64,000 nucleotides of DNA. Source: Ostrinia nubilalis (lineage: Eukaryota; Arthropoda; Insecta; Lepidoptera; Crambidae). The stretch lies in the NCBI RefSeq assembly GCF_963855985.1, contig NC_087095.1:4784001-4848000 (forward strand), given 5' to 3'. Shown here piece by piece: positions 35,001 through 47,479 of this stretch. Every line of letters starts with the position of its first letter. Position 1 is the first letter of the stretch. A program made the position numbers and the translations under genes. The notes under the pieces were generated by a model that was not told the origin of the DNA, ran no database searches, and saw nothing but the letters and a program-made list of their open reading frames with translations.

Positions 35001-38000
35001 GGCGAACTTTTCCGCGCTGAAACTTGGCGGGCTATTTGAGTTCTTTGGCGTCCAGTTACTGCAAGAGTAAACTAAACTTAGATAGTAATCATTAGATATT
35101 AGGCACTCGTGCTATTTATTTTGGATTGATTGGATGAACAAAAGTAAAAAAATAGTTTAAAATAGTTTTATCAGGTTAATTTAATGATTTATACAAAAAC
35201 AGTTTGTAGAAAAGCTAAGCAAGAAAATACTTGTTTTTCAAAGAAATTATTACTGGCTGACTGTTCACATCACTAAAGCAACACTTTTGTCAACACCTCA
35301 TATTTTGCAAAAACGAAAAAAGAAAGCGGAAATCATAATGATATGCGTAATTAGATCGAAGAAGTAACAGGGCTGCATATACTTGAGGTAGTTGTGTAGT
35401 CGAAGGGCAAGGGCGCTCAAAGGCAGTCAAAAGGACTGTTACGGCTGTAGAAAGTTACTTACAATATTATACTTTATTATTATGATGATAAAGGCCAAAA
35501 CAGGGCTTATCCAGTCTTAGTACAAGACACGCGGTATGGCAAATATGCGCTCCGGACTGCGCACTATTTCCCTTCCTGAAAGCTTACAATCTGCAGTTAC
35601 CAGGAGCGCATGGCTTGCCAGCAGTTCGGTTTTGGGTAAAAGCGAGCTAATTCGTTCTTGCCCCTCGGAGTAGGCGGAGAAATGAGCGCGCGTGGGTGTC
35701 GTTATGAAAACGGTGTTGCCCACTTACTGGAACTTAATAAATCGGAGAAGGTAGCCCATTTCGGAAAGGGAACACTTTGGAATGCAGCCTTATGCGAACA
35801 GGAATAGGAGCTCTTTTATTTCTTACAAAAAGTCAAAAAGGACTGGGGTTCGAGCGCGCATTGTTGTGGGGCACAATGATTAAAATGTTGCCAATGTGGG
35901 GATAACAAAGGGTTAAACTTTGTTGAGTTTAAAACACCAGGATGACATCGAAGAAAAGCAGTAGGAAGGTATTTAGACGGTATTTAAGGGTTGGATAATT
36001 AGCCACTGCATGCTGCTCTCTTAGCATAATAATAATATTGAATCAATTAATTTATAAATTAGTTACATTTTATAAGCTTTCATAACAAAATTTTTGTAAT
36101 GGAATAGATGGATTTTCGTTTAATTTAGTGAGCGTCTGTGGCTCTGTACATAAGAGGGAGGCTCTTTAGTATTGTTTTAAAATATTGCATGAGGAAAAAT
36201 GCAGTAAATGTTTAGAAGTTTAGTTCAGTACCTATGTAAATAACTATAGTGTTACTATAGCACCAAACGCAGTCACAACGCCATAATCATTATATAAAGA
36301 AGTTAAATACCAATGCCTACCCAATGAAAAATAGATTTTTCGTTGATACCTAACTATGCCATTTCCAAATTAAACAAGATTATAAGTAGGATCCTTTGTT
36401 GTTCTGATATTACATTTTTAAAATCGTGGTCTTTTCAGGTAAAAATCAGTTCTCATCCCTTCGTTTTCCTCATTTCTATCCTTAGAAGTATAAAGAAATC
36501 ACAACAATGTCGGTAAGTATAGTAGAGACGATACGTTTTTGATTTTATCAGCCGGGTGCATCGGTCGCTCGAGTGGTGGTCACCGGTCAGCGTATCCGTG
36601 CCACGGCCGATGGTTGATGGTTGCCAAGTGGCCGGCGCGGCGGGCCGCAGCGCGCGGCCACGGTACCAGGCCCGCATAGCGTGCGAGCGGTGGCTATGCA
36701 GCGATGCACCGCTCGCTCGCACCGAAGTGCAGTCGAGCGCCCGCCGCCGAGACGGCAACTACCACGCTGCGTTACGAGTCAATGAACCTTGTGGAATGAT
36801 GAAGGTAACTGGGTTCACTCCCGTTTTAGACCTCGCTTATTGTGGTGCGTTTCATTTTGTCGTTGCAATAATTAAATAAGTACCTATGAATACATAGACG
36901 ATTAAAATCAGATATAACATACTCGTAACTGCGTTGCGCACTGACCTCGAACAACACGAACGTTAGTGGATATCGGTCACGTTGAGATTACACTGTAGAG
37001 TCAAATAACATGGTGTAGATATTCATTAAACATTAGATAGAGTAAAAATATATAGCCGATCAGCTTTAACTAACTTAATATGTATAATAAAATATCATAG
37101 AAATAAAAAAGCGACATAAAACGTCCCTGGGTAGAGTTGCAACAAATGTAATGTAGGTTATTGGCGACATTAATTACATTTTCACTCTAATGTTAACAGA
37201 ACTTGTTTATTATGTTTACACTTTACAGTGTTACACCTTACACCGATATGCGATATAGGAATTTAACTGAAGTAAAAAATTAGTTCGACTCTACATTCTA
37301 CATACATTTTCAACTGTCTCATCAGTAGTAAAGGCCCAAGTACGTTGGATACTCTCTATTTGCACACAGACCCATAAAAGTTTAAAATGCACTACTATTT
37401 ATCAGTCATTTTTCCATAGCCGATATTATTTAGGCTGGGTTGCACCATCTTATTTTAACTTTGACAAACGTCAAAAATCTGTCAAACTCCATACAAAACA
37501 CACCGGTTATCGTCATAGTTACGTTCAAAGTTAGGTGGTGCAACTTAGCCTTAGACAATAAAATGCTTTTTAAAATCATCTACTCAGAATCAAACCGGTT
37601 CTGCACTCTATTTTCGATTGACTCGGAACAGCCAAAAAGGTTAAGCAAATTGGCTAGGCATAATAATCAAGCAGCTAAATGTAGCTTTGACCCTTCACTA
37701 ATAAAGACAATAGGGAGTCATTTATCACCCCTCCCCTGGACGTAGCGTGGCGTGACCTCGTTGCTTTGCGACTTTCTCGCAGCCCTTTCTGATTTTGCCT
37801 ACACACCCTGCCTTGATTAGATATCTAAATTTTCGCCTGGTCATCGTGATTTATACCGAAATATGGCTTGATTAAGTATTCTAGCCACTAAAAAGTTTGT
37901 AGATATTCTTTAGACCAGTTTTTTGATAGAGAATATTCGTCGTTGTTGATTACAAATGATGTACTCTTACTTACCTAGGTACCTAGTTAAAAGCATTTTT

Positions 38001-41000
38001 TCTTTATTAATCAAAGAAAGAAGTAGTAAGTTAAGGATTAGGCTTTCAAACGAAAACTTTCACAAAAGTTTTCGTTTGTTAGCCTAATCCTGAAAACTCT
38101 CAAGTCCTGAAGTAGGCATTCAGTATTTTGTATTGTTAACGTATAAAAGTAATTAATTTATTGTTAAGTTCACAAATGGACGCTGTGATAACAACAACAA
38201 CTGTTAAAGTTTCAAAGAAAATTCAAATCGAAGAGTTACAGTGAAGGAGGTTAGTGGGCCGTGGAGGGCGCGGCAAGGCCTTTACAAAGTGAGCCTTCGC
38301 CTGCGATGCTTCCCTGGTAGATATTTCTTTTTATGGGCTACGGATAAATGTCAGGGGAGTGCCGGGCGCGCCTAGGGCATTCCTGCGTTATGACTTGCTT
38401 TACGCGTACGATAAAACAGGATTGCTGCTTTTCCTATCGTTAAACCTAAGAGATGACTCTATTTTTATTACAGGATTGACCTTTGCAAAGCAAAGGCTGA
38501 GTGGTCGTTAAATCCTTTGTTGTGGCTTTAAAACTGACACCATTTGCGAATGAAATAGCCGCTGCACGCACAAGCGTTAATGTAACCGTAAATAGAGAAT
38601 AACCACTTTTGTAGCGTCAGGAACAAGGTGTGATTTTTAAAGTACGCCGCGCGGTGCTATTAAATATTAAAAAAAGAAAAACCAACCACTTTGCTAGAAA
38701 GAGCGCGCGATATTCCACCCCTTCTTGTGTCTGAGCCTTCGTCCTTAAAACTACCTCCTCGCTGCTCATGTTCTCCTAATGATTCAGGAATATCAGCATC
38801 CCATATTTCTCACGCTCGCACCCATCGAGCCCCCAGGATCTTGTCGCTGTCTCTGTCTAATCCCTGGGATGAGCCGCTCCCACCTGCAGGTTGTATTGTG
38901 AGAAAATTAACGGATGTTGGGAACGGCAGCTTTTTGTACTTTTTGTCGTTAAAATGTTAATAGTGCATGTTGAAGGCCGGTTTTATAGTTGGAAGACGCA
39001 GACCGGCATTTTTACAGCAACTTTGCATGGAGTTCTAGGATATTAAACGCGTTTCGTGGCCTTATTCTTCTCAATTAGTAAGGAGCCATTTTTAAAAAAT
39101 TTTGAAAAAGTAATAATTTAAAACTAACTAAATCATTTATAAAAACACTAGCTTTCCGCCCGCGGCTTCGCCCGCGTGAAATTTTGTCTGTCACAGAAAA
39201 ACTTTATCACACGCGTCCCTGTTTCAAAAACCGGGATAAAAACTATAATATGTCATGTCCTTTCCCAGGACTCAAACTATCTCTATGCCAAATTTCAAAT
39301 CAATCATCAAAATCGGTTCAGTGGTTTAGACGTGAAAGCAAGACAGACAGACAGAGTTACTTTCGCATTTTAAGTTTGAACAGAAGTAGTTAGTTAGTTA
39401 CAAAATTAAATATGTTAATACAATAGAATAGGAATTTGCAGATTAATGATTATGATAGGTACTCATTACTTTGGATAACTTTTGTCTGAATTCAAATACG
39501 ATAAGAGATTTGCTACTACAAAAATATTGACTGATGTTACTTTTTAAGTTTTCGTATTCCTTCGACGAAAGCTCATTTTGTAAAAGCAAGCTTGCGGGCC
39601 ACATAATAAACAGTCGATGAGGTAGTATGGCAGTAATTTTATTATTAAGTGTGATGAAATTGCAGACTTAACGACCATAATATAACCTGATGGAAACCAT
39701 ACTTAGAGGAAGTACCTACAATTTCAGAATTCAGTGGTGAATTATGTTGGGCGTGCTGAAAGAAATATTTTAATACAAACTTTCATAATTTACTTAATTA
39801 CTAAATGTGCTCGATTACAAAGATGATGATGACTCTATAGCTTTAATTTTAACGGTTTACTTTGATTAATTACGTTATTATAGTTTATTATAGTTATTGA
39901 TTTCTTTTGCTTTTTATAGCACACCGTCACGATATTTTCTGTTAAGCCCGAAGGTTAACTGGCAGGGAATCCTATGGCATTAAGTTTGAGGTAAATTAAA
40001 TACCAATTTATATGGCATTATAGGTTAAATAAATTGATACTTATATGAAAAATCATCAATCAAAATACACCATAGTGTTGTACGCGTATTTCAGGAAATA
40101 CACGAGGCATTACGAGTAACGTTAAGAGTGTCCTGTGAGTGACTGTGATACACTCACCCAACAACGATATTTTTTAAAATCCTACATGCTAGCTTTTATG
40201 ATAAAACTAAAACAGGTGTAACTGAAGCCTTAATACAATGAACCAAACAGGACGTGGCCTAAAAGCCTCCGCCGGCGATGCGGCGCGCCCGAGCTTTTAT
40301 TGCAACTAAGCTAAACAAAAAATCACGCTATAAGTAACTTGTGTTTTTATAAAAAACAGAAATAAATTTATTTCGTTACAACATGTTAGGTACGGCCGGA
40401 ATTTAAGTAGGTTATTTTAGATAATAAATAAATTAAGTGAAATAATTGTAAAAGTTAAAAGATACGTCAATAGACAAAGATAGTCCTGAAATACATTCCT
40501 GTGCTGATGCGATAAAAAAATATCTTTTTTAATGACTCGACTGGATTTTGAATCTGGAACCTTCTGTGTTTAGGGTGTTTGGTTGTAGCGCGAGCACCAC
40601 TACTACACCATCGAAAGAACAAAAAAGTTAGTAAATATTTTAAATAAAAGACGTGAATATATTGTTGTCTAATTTTTGCCAGAAGCCCAGTAAGTAGGTA
40701 CTCTATCATTGTGTCTGTAAGCTGTAGAAAAGGTAATCGGTAAAAACCCATTGATCAGTCAATTTCACAAATCGTTTACTGTTGTTAAACGGATGATGGA
40801 GGACTTAGTAAAGACAACGGTTGTTTTTCCCTTATGTAAACATTTGTACATAATTGTATTGGTTACATTACAACATGCTGTAAAAATATGCCTTTACCGA
40901 TTCAAACTTGTCCTAGATTTGTTACGAAAAAGCCGTAGTTTTAACGACGTTTATTTTATGGGAATTGGAAATATTAGTTATTATGTAATTAATTACTCTA

Positions 41001-42263
41001 TGTAGTTAACAGTATGCAATTACATACCAGTGAATTAACAGTATCGTTACCTATCCCATGTCGCCCATGTAATTAGTTGTAATCGCTAACATTAGACCTA
41101 TTTTAGTAATAAAAATGGTTTTCATTTCATGAGTAATTGGACTCGTCGTTATTCTCTTTATTACGTTTATTAATGTAACGCTACACGGATGCTACAGTTC
41201 GTTGGTACTTTTTGACGGTTAGATGTTTATTGATTTCTCAGCTTGAGTTCTACCCTACCACTTAAACCCGCAAAATCGAATCACCAACTTTCGAAATCAA
41301 GTAGGGAACCCAAGCACACAGCCGCCGCAACGCGAAAGCTCGCGTGACCGATGGATTAGTGGTTGGGATGTGAGATTCAGAAAGTCCCCCATTCAATAAT
41401 ATCGGTTGAACGTTGTATAGGTACTTTTTATGTTAAACGTATGTGATAATTTGAGTTTTTAAGTAGAAGGTTTTATTCAATTACAGTTTTTGTTGAATTT
41501 ATCATGTCCTGATAATATTTTGACCTAATGAACTTTATAGCCTCGAACTAAATTTCGATTGTGAAGAGATTTTTTATAATTTATTATCTTAAAAAAGTTG
41601 CGGGGCCTGATGAATTTTAATATTCTAATATTAAAATGTATTTTAAGATTTATATTAATTCTAAATATTAAAATATTACCTAGGAGACATTAAATGAACG
41701 AATGTTAAGGTCACTTTAAATTTGGGTATCGTTGTATTTTTATTCGGAAATGTGATTTTTTACAACGCAAAAGACCGAGAGACGAAAACAATTCACTCAC
41801 GCAAAATGATGCACATCATTATCGCAAGCCGGCCGGCATTGATACTTAATACAAATGTATTACATAATAAAAATAGACATGGGATTTGCATAGGTATAAC
41901 AATGCAATTATTTTAGGTTTAGGGTCCGTATATCCGTGGCCGATACCTACCGCTGTTTCATACTTGCATGACTGGTTATTGAGTCTTTTTGTAATTTTTT
42001 AGAACTAATTGCTTGATGTCTTTTGTTTTATTCTAATTTAGACACTAATTTCCTGCACTGTTTAAAGATAAACATTTAAATATGCTCGATATAAATATCG
42101 CTCGTGGTCCTAGCTCTTGGCAGCCTCTTCGAATTCAAATCTTCATGATTTTCCGAACACTGTCGCTGAAGCAGTTGAAATTCTTAAAATTTTACTATAA
42201 TATTTTCTTACCTGATAAAGTAACAGCCAGGATCACCACTGCTGTAGCCGGTACTTTTCCCAT
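21658..42263 (-). CDS. Secreted/GPI-anchored aminopeptidase P (M24B) homologue, probably inactive
   Basis: Eleven exons join in frame: 42263-42212, 25820-25570, 25071-24865, 24507-24291, 24152-23891, 23815-23554, 23459-23252, 23061-22828, 22424-22353, 22273-22122 and 21900-21658 (719 aa). Residues 1-23 are a signal peptide and 24-80 a Pro/Thr-rich stalk. Creatinase-N-like domains follow (VVTALDEVAWLLNIRG), then the pita-bread domain (HPTGHGVG, YEPKFGVRLGNV). The C-terminus is SSSATNN plus a hydrophobic stretch, resembling a GPI signal as in XPNPEP2. Active-site losses against human XPNPEP1 are H395 to D460, D415 to R480, D426 to V491, H498 to R563 and E537 to G602. H554 and E589 remain. Proline-specific peptidase activity is therefore unlikely. 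It may bind peptides or act as a surface protein (inference). Intron 10 is GC-AG. Confidence 0.9.
22590..22775. repeat. Dispersed repeat in an aminopeptidase P intron
   Basis: The segment from 'tgattgattgactcactca' through 'cgaagtcgcgggcggccg' matches, from memory, a non-autonomous transposon common in Lepidoptera. It is non-coding. Confidence 0.5.
24546..24660. mobile_element. MITE, GCGCGCC family, copy 1
   Basis: Perfect 14-bp inverted ends (CTAGGATGCGCGCC / GGCGCGCATCCTAG) and inner TTATC/GATAA motifs. It sits in intron 3 of the aminopeptidase P homologue. Related copies are at 48344 and 61528. Confidence 0.8.
25821..28999. other. Intron 1 of the aminopeptidase P homologue, proximal part
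   Basis: No exon or recognised element. GC-richer islands occur at about 26480-26700 and 27450-27660 and at 28660-28800. Open frames in them are present on both strands and show no family signature, so they may be regulatory DNA. Confidence 0.5.
29000..29030 (-). repeat. 31-base poly(T) tract (poly(A) on minus)
   Basis: A pure T run followed by ATTAGG. On the minus strand it reads ...CCTAAT(A)n, like the 3' tail of a retroposed RNA copied from the minus strand. The body of such an insert would lie to the right, but I cannot delimit it. Confidence 0.6.
29031..37429. other. Intron 1 of the aminopeptidase P homologue, central part
   Basis: No gene is supported. It is AT-rich with GC-richer, CpG-rich islands at about 29990-30060, 30480-30730, 34000-34190 and 36545-36780. 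These hold open frames on both strands without recognisable domains. They could be enhancers or unannotated non-coding exons. Confidence 0.5.
37433..37550. mobile_element. PIF/Harbinger-like MITE
   Basis: 15-base imperfect inverted ends (GGCTGGGTTGCACCA / TGGTGCAACTTAGCC) flanked by TTA on both sides (37430-37432 and 37551-37553). A TWA target site is the Harbinger signature. It is 118 bases long and non-coding. Confidence 0.75.
37554..39147. other. Intron 1, distal part A
   Basis: No gene is supported. It contains the 27-bp hairpin at 38034-38091, described separately. Confidence 0.5.
38034..38091. repeat. Hairpin with 27-bp arms and 4-base loop
   Basis: 38034-38060 pairs with 38065-38091 with two mismatches around the loop CACA. 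It is pre-miRNA-sized but has unusually perfect pairing and a tiny loop, so a collapsed MITE or inverted duplication is as likely. Confidence 0.7.
39148..39375. repeat. Lepidopteran SINE-like repeat
   Basis: It starts 'actagctttccgcccgcgg' and contains 'aaaatcggttcagtggttta' and 'acagacagacagagttac'. These are hallmarks, from memory, of a very abundant lepidopteran non-autonomous retroelement family. It is non-coding. Confidence 0.65.
40500..40620 (-). repeat. tRNA-like SINE head (minus strand)
   Basis: On the minus strand 'gatggtgtagtagtggtgc' resembles a Pol III A box, and 'ggttccagattcaaaatcc' a degenerate B box 45 bases later. This suggests a tRNA-derived SINE. No cloverleaf with an anticodon can be folded confidently. 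Confidence 0.4.
40621..42211. other. Intron 1, distal part B
   Basis: AT-rich sequence with no gene or recognised element, leading up to the first coding exon of the aminopeptidase P homologue. Confidence 0.5.
42212..42263 (-). other. First coding exon (signal peptide) of the aminopeptidase P homologue
   Basis: Seventeen codons, MGKVPATAVVILAVTLS, plus one base, then a GTAAGA donor. Joined to exon 2 (TATGCCAGGGCG after a cgtacag acceptor) the phase fits and the reading continues VCQGARMLPP. This completes a classical signal peptide with likely cleavage after G. The intron between them is 16.4 kb. Support is the phase match and the hydrophobic core running across the junction. There is no transcript evidence. 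Confidence 0.75.
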
Positions 42264-45200
42264 TCTTGAACGATACAAGCACTTCCGTTCAGTGTACACA
42301 GCACAAGTTCATATTAACGGACCAAAGTTAAGCGCGAGAGTAAAAACTTTTAAAACGCAGAAACTGACTTTTATCTAAAGGTAAACTAATTGATAACCTT
42401 TAAACTGTATAAAATCGGAAATGTTTTTATTATTTGAAGTTTATAAATTGGGATTGCAGAGAGCCGTGGTTTGCGTTCGTCAGGCAGTCAGTCGAGGCAC
42501 CTTTTCAGTCCTGAAGGCACGGCGAGATTCCGGCACCCAACCCCACCACCACCCTTTGCCGTGGCACCACGGAATGGGGACAGGGCGCGTCCCGAACCCA
42601 TAAAGAAGATTGTCTTCCCTCCACTAATTGAAACAATATTTGTGTAGACGGAATGAACTTTGCAAGTTGATGAGCGAGGTGTAAAGATTTGTTGACTAGC
42701 TGAATGGAACTAACGGTACCTATCTAAAATCAATCGATGGATGGGAATTTTACCTTGGTGTTTTATAGTAAGTTAACCATGTTATGGGGCAGGAAATTTA
42801 TTAATAATGTACTTTATGTATTTGGCAACTGTAATCAGGTACAGCATTATTTACTCTGAGGGCTTTTCTTTAATCAGCAGAATTCATGAACACTATTTTC
42901 ACGTTTTTAAACATCTTCTCCTTTACTTCTCTTGCAAGTGAGTCTCTTGATATTAAAAGATGAGACTAATTAGTGAAGTACGTATGCAAGTAATTTATTA
43001 ATAAAGAATCTAATTAGGTTAACATTCGACCTTCACCACACCTGAGTGGTGCATAGTCTCTGCATTAAATGCTCTTAATTATCTGCAATAGCTCATTAAC
43101 TCTACATTGTGTGCCCACTTTTGAAACACATAGAATAGAATAGGTTCTTTTTGGTTCTCATATTTGTCCTTTTAAATATCGTCGAATTTATGGACCTAAT
43201 AGTGCTTTCTAACATGCCGTGACCTAAATACCTATCTAAACTCAGACACTGCTCCATTTAAATCAAACAATCTGCAAATAGATGAAGGTTATATCAACAA
43301 ATCGCTAACTCCAAGTGCTAATAAAGCAGATGTTACGACTCGTCCGGCGGAGCGGTGGCCTATAAAAGGGGCGCTAAAGGTAACGAAGCCCATAACGAAA
43401 ATGCCGCGCGATTGTCCCGGGCTAACATTTGGGACGTCCAATTAGGGTGGGACACTGCGGCCGGCAACCCCTACAACGGCTAGTTTATGGGGAATGTTTC
43501 GGTGAAAACTGATTGCGAAGGGGTTACCATTAATTACAATCAGCGATATAATTTAGTGTGACCTTTAAGATTTAGCAGTCATATCAATATTAGGAAATAT
43601 ATTTATACTAGATTGGTTTTTTAGCTGAAAACGTTTACGCTCAGGATTCAATTAGTTTTTGTTAGTTTAGTTAGAGATGCGTATTTTATCTTCACACTAC
43701 TACGAGTAGATGGATTTAGATGAAAATCTATGCGTAAGCGTAGGCTATTTGATCGACATTTACACGAAGGAAGTTGCCGGCAAGAGCTAGGTAGTAAATT
43801 ACTACAGCAAAAATTCGTTATTTTTTATGATATTGCGAAATGTTTATACGTAACATCACCGTCTAGTATAGAATGATTGATTTAAAAAGTACCTATCAGT
43901 CAACCCCGTGTCCCCTATGCAGTCAATATAAGTGTTTGGCAAACACACACATGGTGGTTGTATAGCGAACAAACTTTTTTACTAGGGAATACCAACAGAA
44001 ATGAAATATCAAACCTTCTTTCTTTCTTCTTTCCTTGCTTATTTGATAATTCTCAGTGGTTCTTATGTACTTCCTTCATGAAAAAAAAAAATGTAAGCAT
44101 CACGCAGTCACGCTACTTTATTGAAATAATGTTTAGTCACTTTGGGTAGTAGGTATGTGTAAAGGAGAGTTATAAAAAGACAAAATTTTGTAAACATGTT
44201 TAATTAATAACCGAAAAATGTACATTATTCATTTAAAATACTACAACTTCATACATAAATTACATAAATAACAGGCAGTACATTCAGTAACAACTCTGAT
44301 TTACAGGCTGCGGCCAGCGGGGCAGTTACACACGGGATCGATTACTCAACTTATAATATCAAATAATTTTATACCGATAATTAAGTTCTTTTATGATTAT
44401 CCATCACCGTGAGTAACTGCATTTATAATTCAGAGTAACATAGAATAAATACGTTCAAACACAGTTTATATTATGCAAATTCGGATAGTAAATTTCAATA
44501 CACGAATAAATAACTTTATATTGAGTCAGATTAAATTCTCTGATTTAGGATAGGATACGCCATGCACATCAGGTGCAAAAATATGGATACACTTGCAGTG
44601 TAATAATATCGGTGCAACTGTTCATATTTTCGGACCTGAGTTACAAAATATAGGGCGTGTTAAAATATATTTTGCTAAATGAATTATCTAATTGGTTGGG
44701 CACGCAAATCATAAGCTGCAACCGTGGGCTAAGTCGGGCAAGATACAATAATACCCAAAAATATCAGTAATGTAATTAACGCCAAAGATTGCAATCTTAT
44801 ACAAAAAATGTTAACGTGGCAGTATTTACGATAATATTTAGTTAAATTACAAACAAATAGGTACATACATTCAACGCACATACACGTCTCTTACTTTAAA
44901 AAATAACAATATACCTACACACAAAGTACCTAAAACTAAAATATTTTACCGTCTATGACTAATATATACAAATTTACAAATATTTACCTACTTTGTCTAA
45001 CCTCTTCGTGTCGGTTACAGAATATTATTGCATCTGATTCGGGAGCGATTGTTTAATTCGAAACAAAGTAGCAATAAGGGTAAATTATTTATTTAAATGC
45101 TTCATTAACAGGTGCAGTAATTAAATAATAAACATAATTATGTAACTTTGTATTAGAATCACATACATACTTAAAGCAAACCAGTTCTCACTTTTCTGAT

Positions 45201-47212
45201 CAGGTAATTTGTAAACGATTTGAGAAAAAAAGATCATTTAGATTTGTAACAAGTTCGTGAGAAAATGCAATACCTTTCGAAAGTTTTCAAAAAGTGATGG
45301 CGAATAAAAGAAGAGAGTAAGTTCAGTTTTCACTTTCCTGATCAGCCAACTTTTACTCCAACATAAAACATCAAGAAAAAAAAAACCCTATAACATGGGC
45401 CTGTGACGTGAAGTTACGACGTACGTTTATACCACGCGTTCTCGCGATCTCTACCAACTACGCCTTTACAAATAGTACTACAAAACGTTATTCATTTAGG
45501 GATATGTTTGCTATAAACAAATTATTATGTTACAATTTAAAACGTTGTAATCTCTTCGAGTTTACAAATACGAGATCTGATTGAAAATAATATCAATTCC
45601 GCTCACAGTTCGCGGATCGAAACATAAAATATATCAAATCAATCAATAAATAAAAAAATATTCTGTTTTATTTATAAAAAATCGTACAGTTAAGTTTAAG
45701 ATACCTCAATAGTAAACTAGACTAATAAACGACTATCGCGTTTAGTTAATAAAATTAGCATTTTATGATTCTTGGTTTTTACTGGACTTTTAACAGAAAT
45801 GTTGCAACTTATTTGTTTCTCTACATAAGTGCAAAAACAAATGTTGTATGAAAACTACCATGAAACACCACGAATCATAAAATCGTATCATTTTAATATA
45901 TTAATAGTTAAATGTGTATTTTATAACGTGAAATTTCTAAATCACAAACGGAAAATATGATTTGTGCACAAAGTACAGTGATAATGCCCGTAACAACTAT
46001 ATTGGTCACAAGTGCTGAGCCGTTTTCGATACACATCCATTGGACTTAGATACCATTTCAATGACATCAGAATTACTCGGTAAGAAACAGGAAAATTAAA
46101 AGAATATAGGCGTATTTTTCAATCAGCTTACCATATCATACAACTTGGTTTTGAAAATTAATTCGTATGTGTACTGGAGATTTAATATTCGTAAAATACG
46201 CCGCTCTTTTTCAATTGTTTACGGCAGTCTATATTCGCCTTTCATGCAGTAGTAATTAGGTTCAATATTTTCAAATGGAACCTATTTTATATGCTGTCTA
46301 GAGGACTTTAAGCCTTACTGATGCGTTAAGCTTATAAGTTTTATCCCTCTTATTCATAAAATTTCAAACAGTGGATAAATACTTTGTCACTTTCTGGCAA
46401 ATGTTGATTTCAATAAGACAAAAAGAGACAAAATTATTGTAACTTTAAAATTTCATGACTATGTGGGTTTTAATGTCTGATATGAGAATTGATATAAAAT
46501 ATCCTAAAAATATTCGTTTCGTCACCATTTTCTGTAATTGACTTGAGCAATGGTAGCCGCTTCCACAATCGCTGTTAGTTCTATGCTTTATTTAATAACC
46601 TAGCGTGTATTTTAGTTACTTTTAAAATCGAGTCATACAATGACGTTTTTATGTTGGCTCGTCATAATTATTTTTGTTATAACTTTTTCTTATTATAATT
46701 ACCTAAACTACGATTCAAAAAGTTGAGTTGGGTTACAAATGTATACAGGGTAGAATATACATACGATATTAATTTTATACGTCATAAGAATAATGTTTAA
46801 GGATTTGAGAAAATTTACTATGCCATATTTTAGTTAATTTTTGTGGGTGATTGAAGAAATAAGATATTTAAAATAAGCTTTTGCTAAGAATAGCAGTAGA
46901 TATGAGCAATTTGATAACCAGATGAATATAATAATCGTCACGTCTTAGAAAAAGGAATATAATTAAAGAAAAGTGCAATAGAGTTACAAAGAAACAGAGT
47001 AAAGTTATGATTTTTAATAAAAAATCACACTAAAAGAATACAAAATAATATTTACAATTGTCACAATCACAAACCTTCTGCGCGCTTTTTCAAAGATTTG
47101 TACTACATAATAAATAAAAGTGTCAATTTTGTTGTACCATTATCTAAAGTGTGATCTCTCCTTTTCCCATTACTATGGTATTAAAATAACATTTTGTTAT
47201 TCAGCAAAGCTA
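42264..47212. other. Intergenic region between the aminopeptidase P homologue and the mannosidase
   Basis: It must contain the promoter of the former and probably the long 3' UTR of the latter, both on the minus strand. Nothing coding is supported. A canonical TATAAAAG on the plus strand is at 43361. 44160-47200 is plain AT-rich DNA. Confidence 0.5.
43361..43368 (+). promoter_or_regulatory. Orphan TATA box (TATAAAAG)
   Basis: It lies in a local GC-rich patch (gcggtggcctataaaagggg), an ideal TATA context. No coding exon follows on the plus strand, so any transcript would be non-coding, or the match is chance. Confidence 0.3.
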
Positions 47213-47214
47213 TA

Positions 47215-47479
47215 CAGGGTGTTAGGTAAATGGGTATATGAGCCGACACTAGCCCATGTTAACATGGTCATATAAATGGTATGGTGAAGTCAGAAAATTG
47301 ATATTTTCATTTTAATTATTTTTATTTTCATACAAATCGGATTTTATAAAATTTACATTGTATGATAATTAAAAAAATTAAAATGATGATATTTAAATTT
47401 CTGAATTCACCATACCATTTATATGCCCATGTTAACATGGGCTAGTGTCGGCTCATATACCCATTTACCTAATACCCTG
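47215..47479. mobile_element. MITE with >50-bp inverted repeats and TA target site
   Basis: Ends read CAGGGTGTTAGGTAAATGGG and the inverted CAGGGTATTAGGTAAATGGG, flanked by TA on both sides. The inverted similarity extends more than 50 bases, past CCCATGTTAACATGG. A TA duplication suggests a Tc1/mariner-type mobiliser (inference). Confidence 0.8.
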
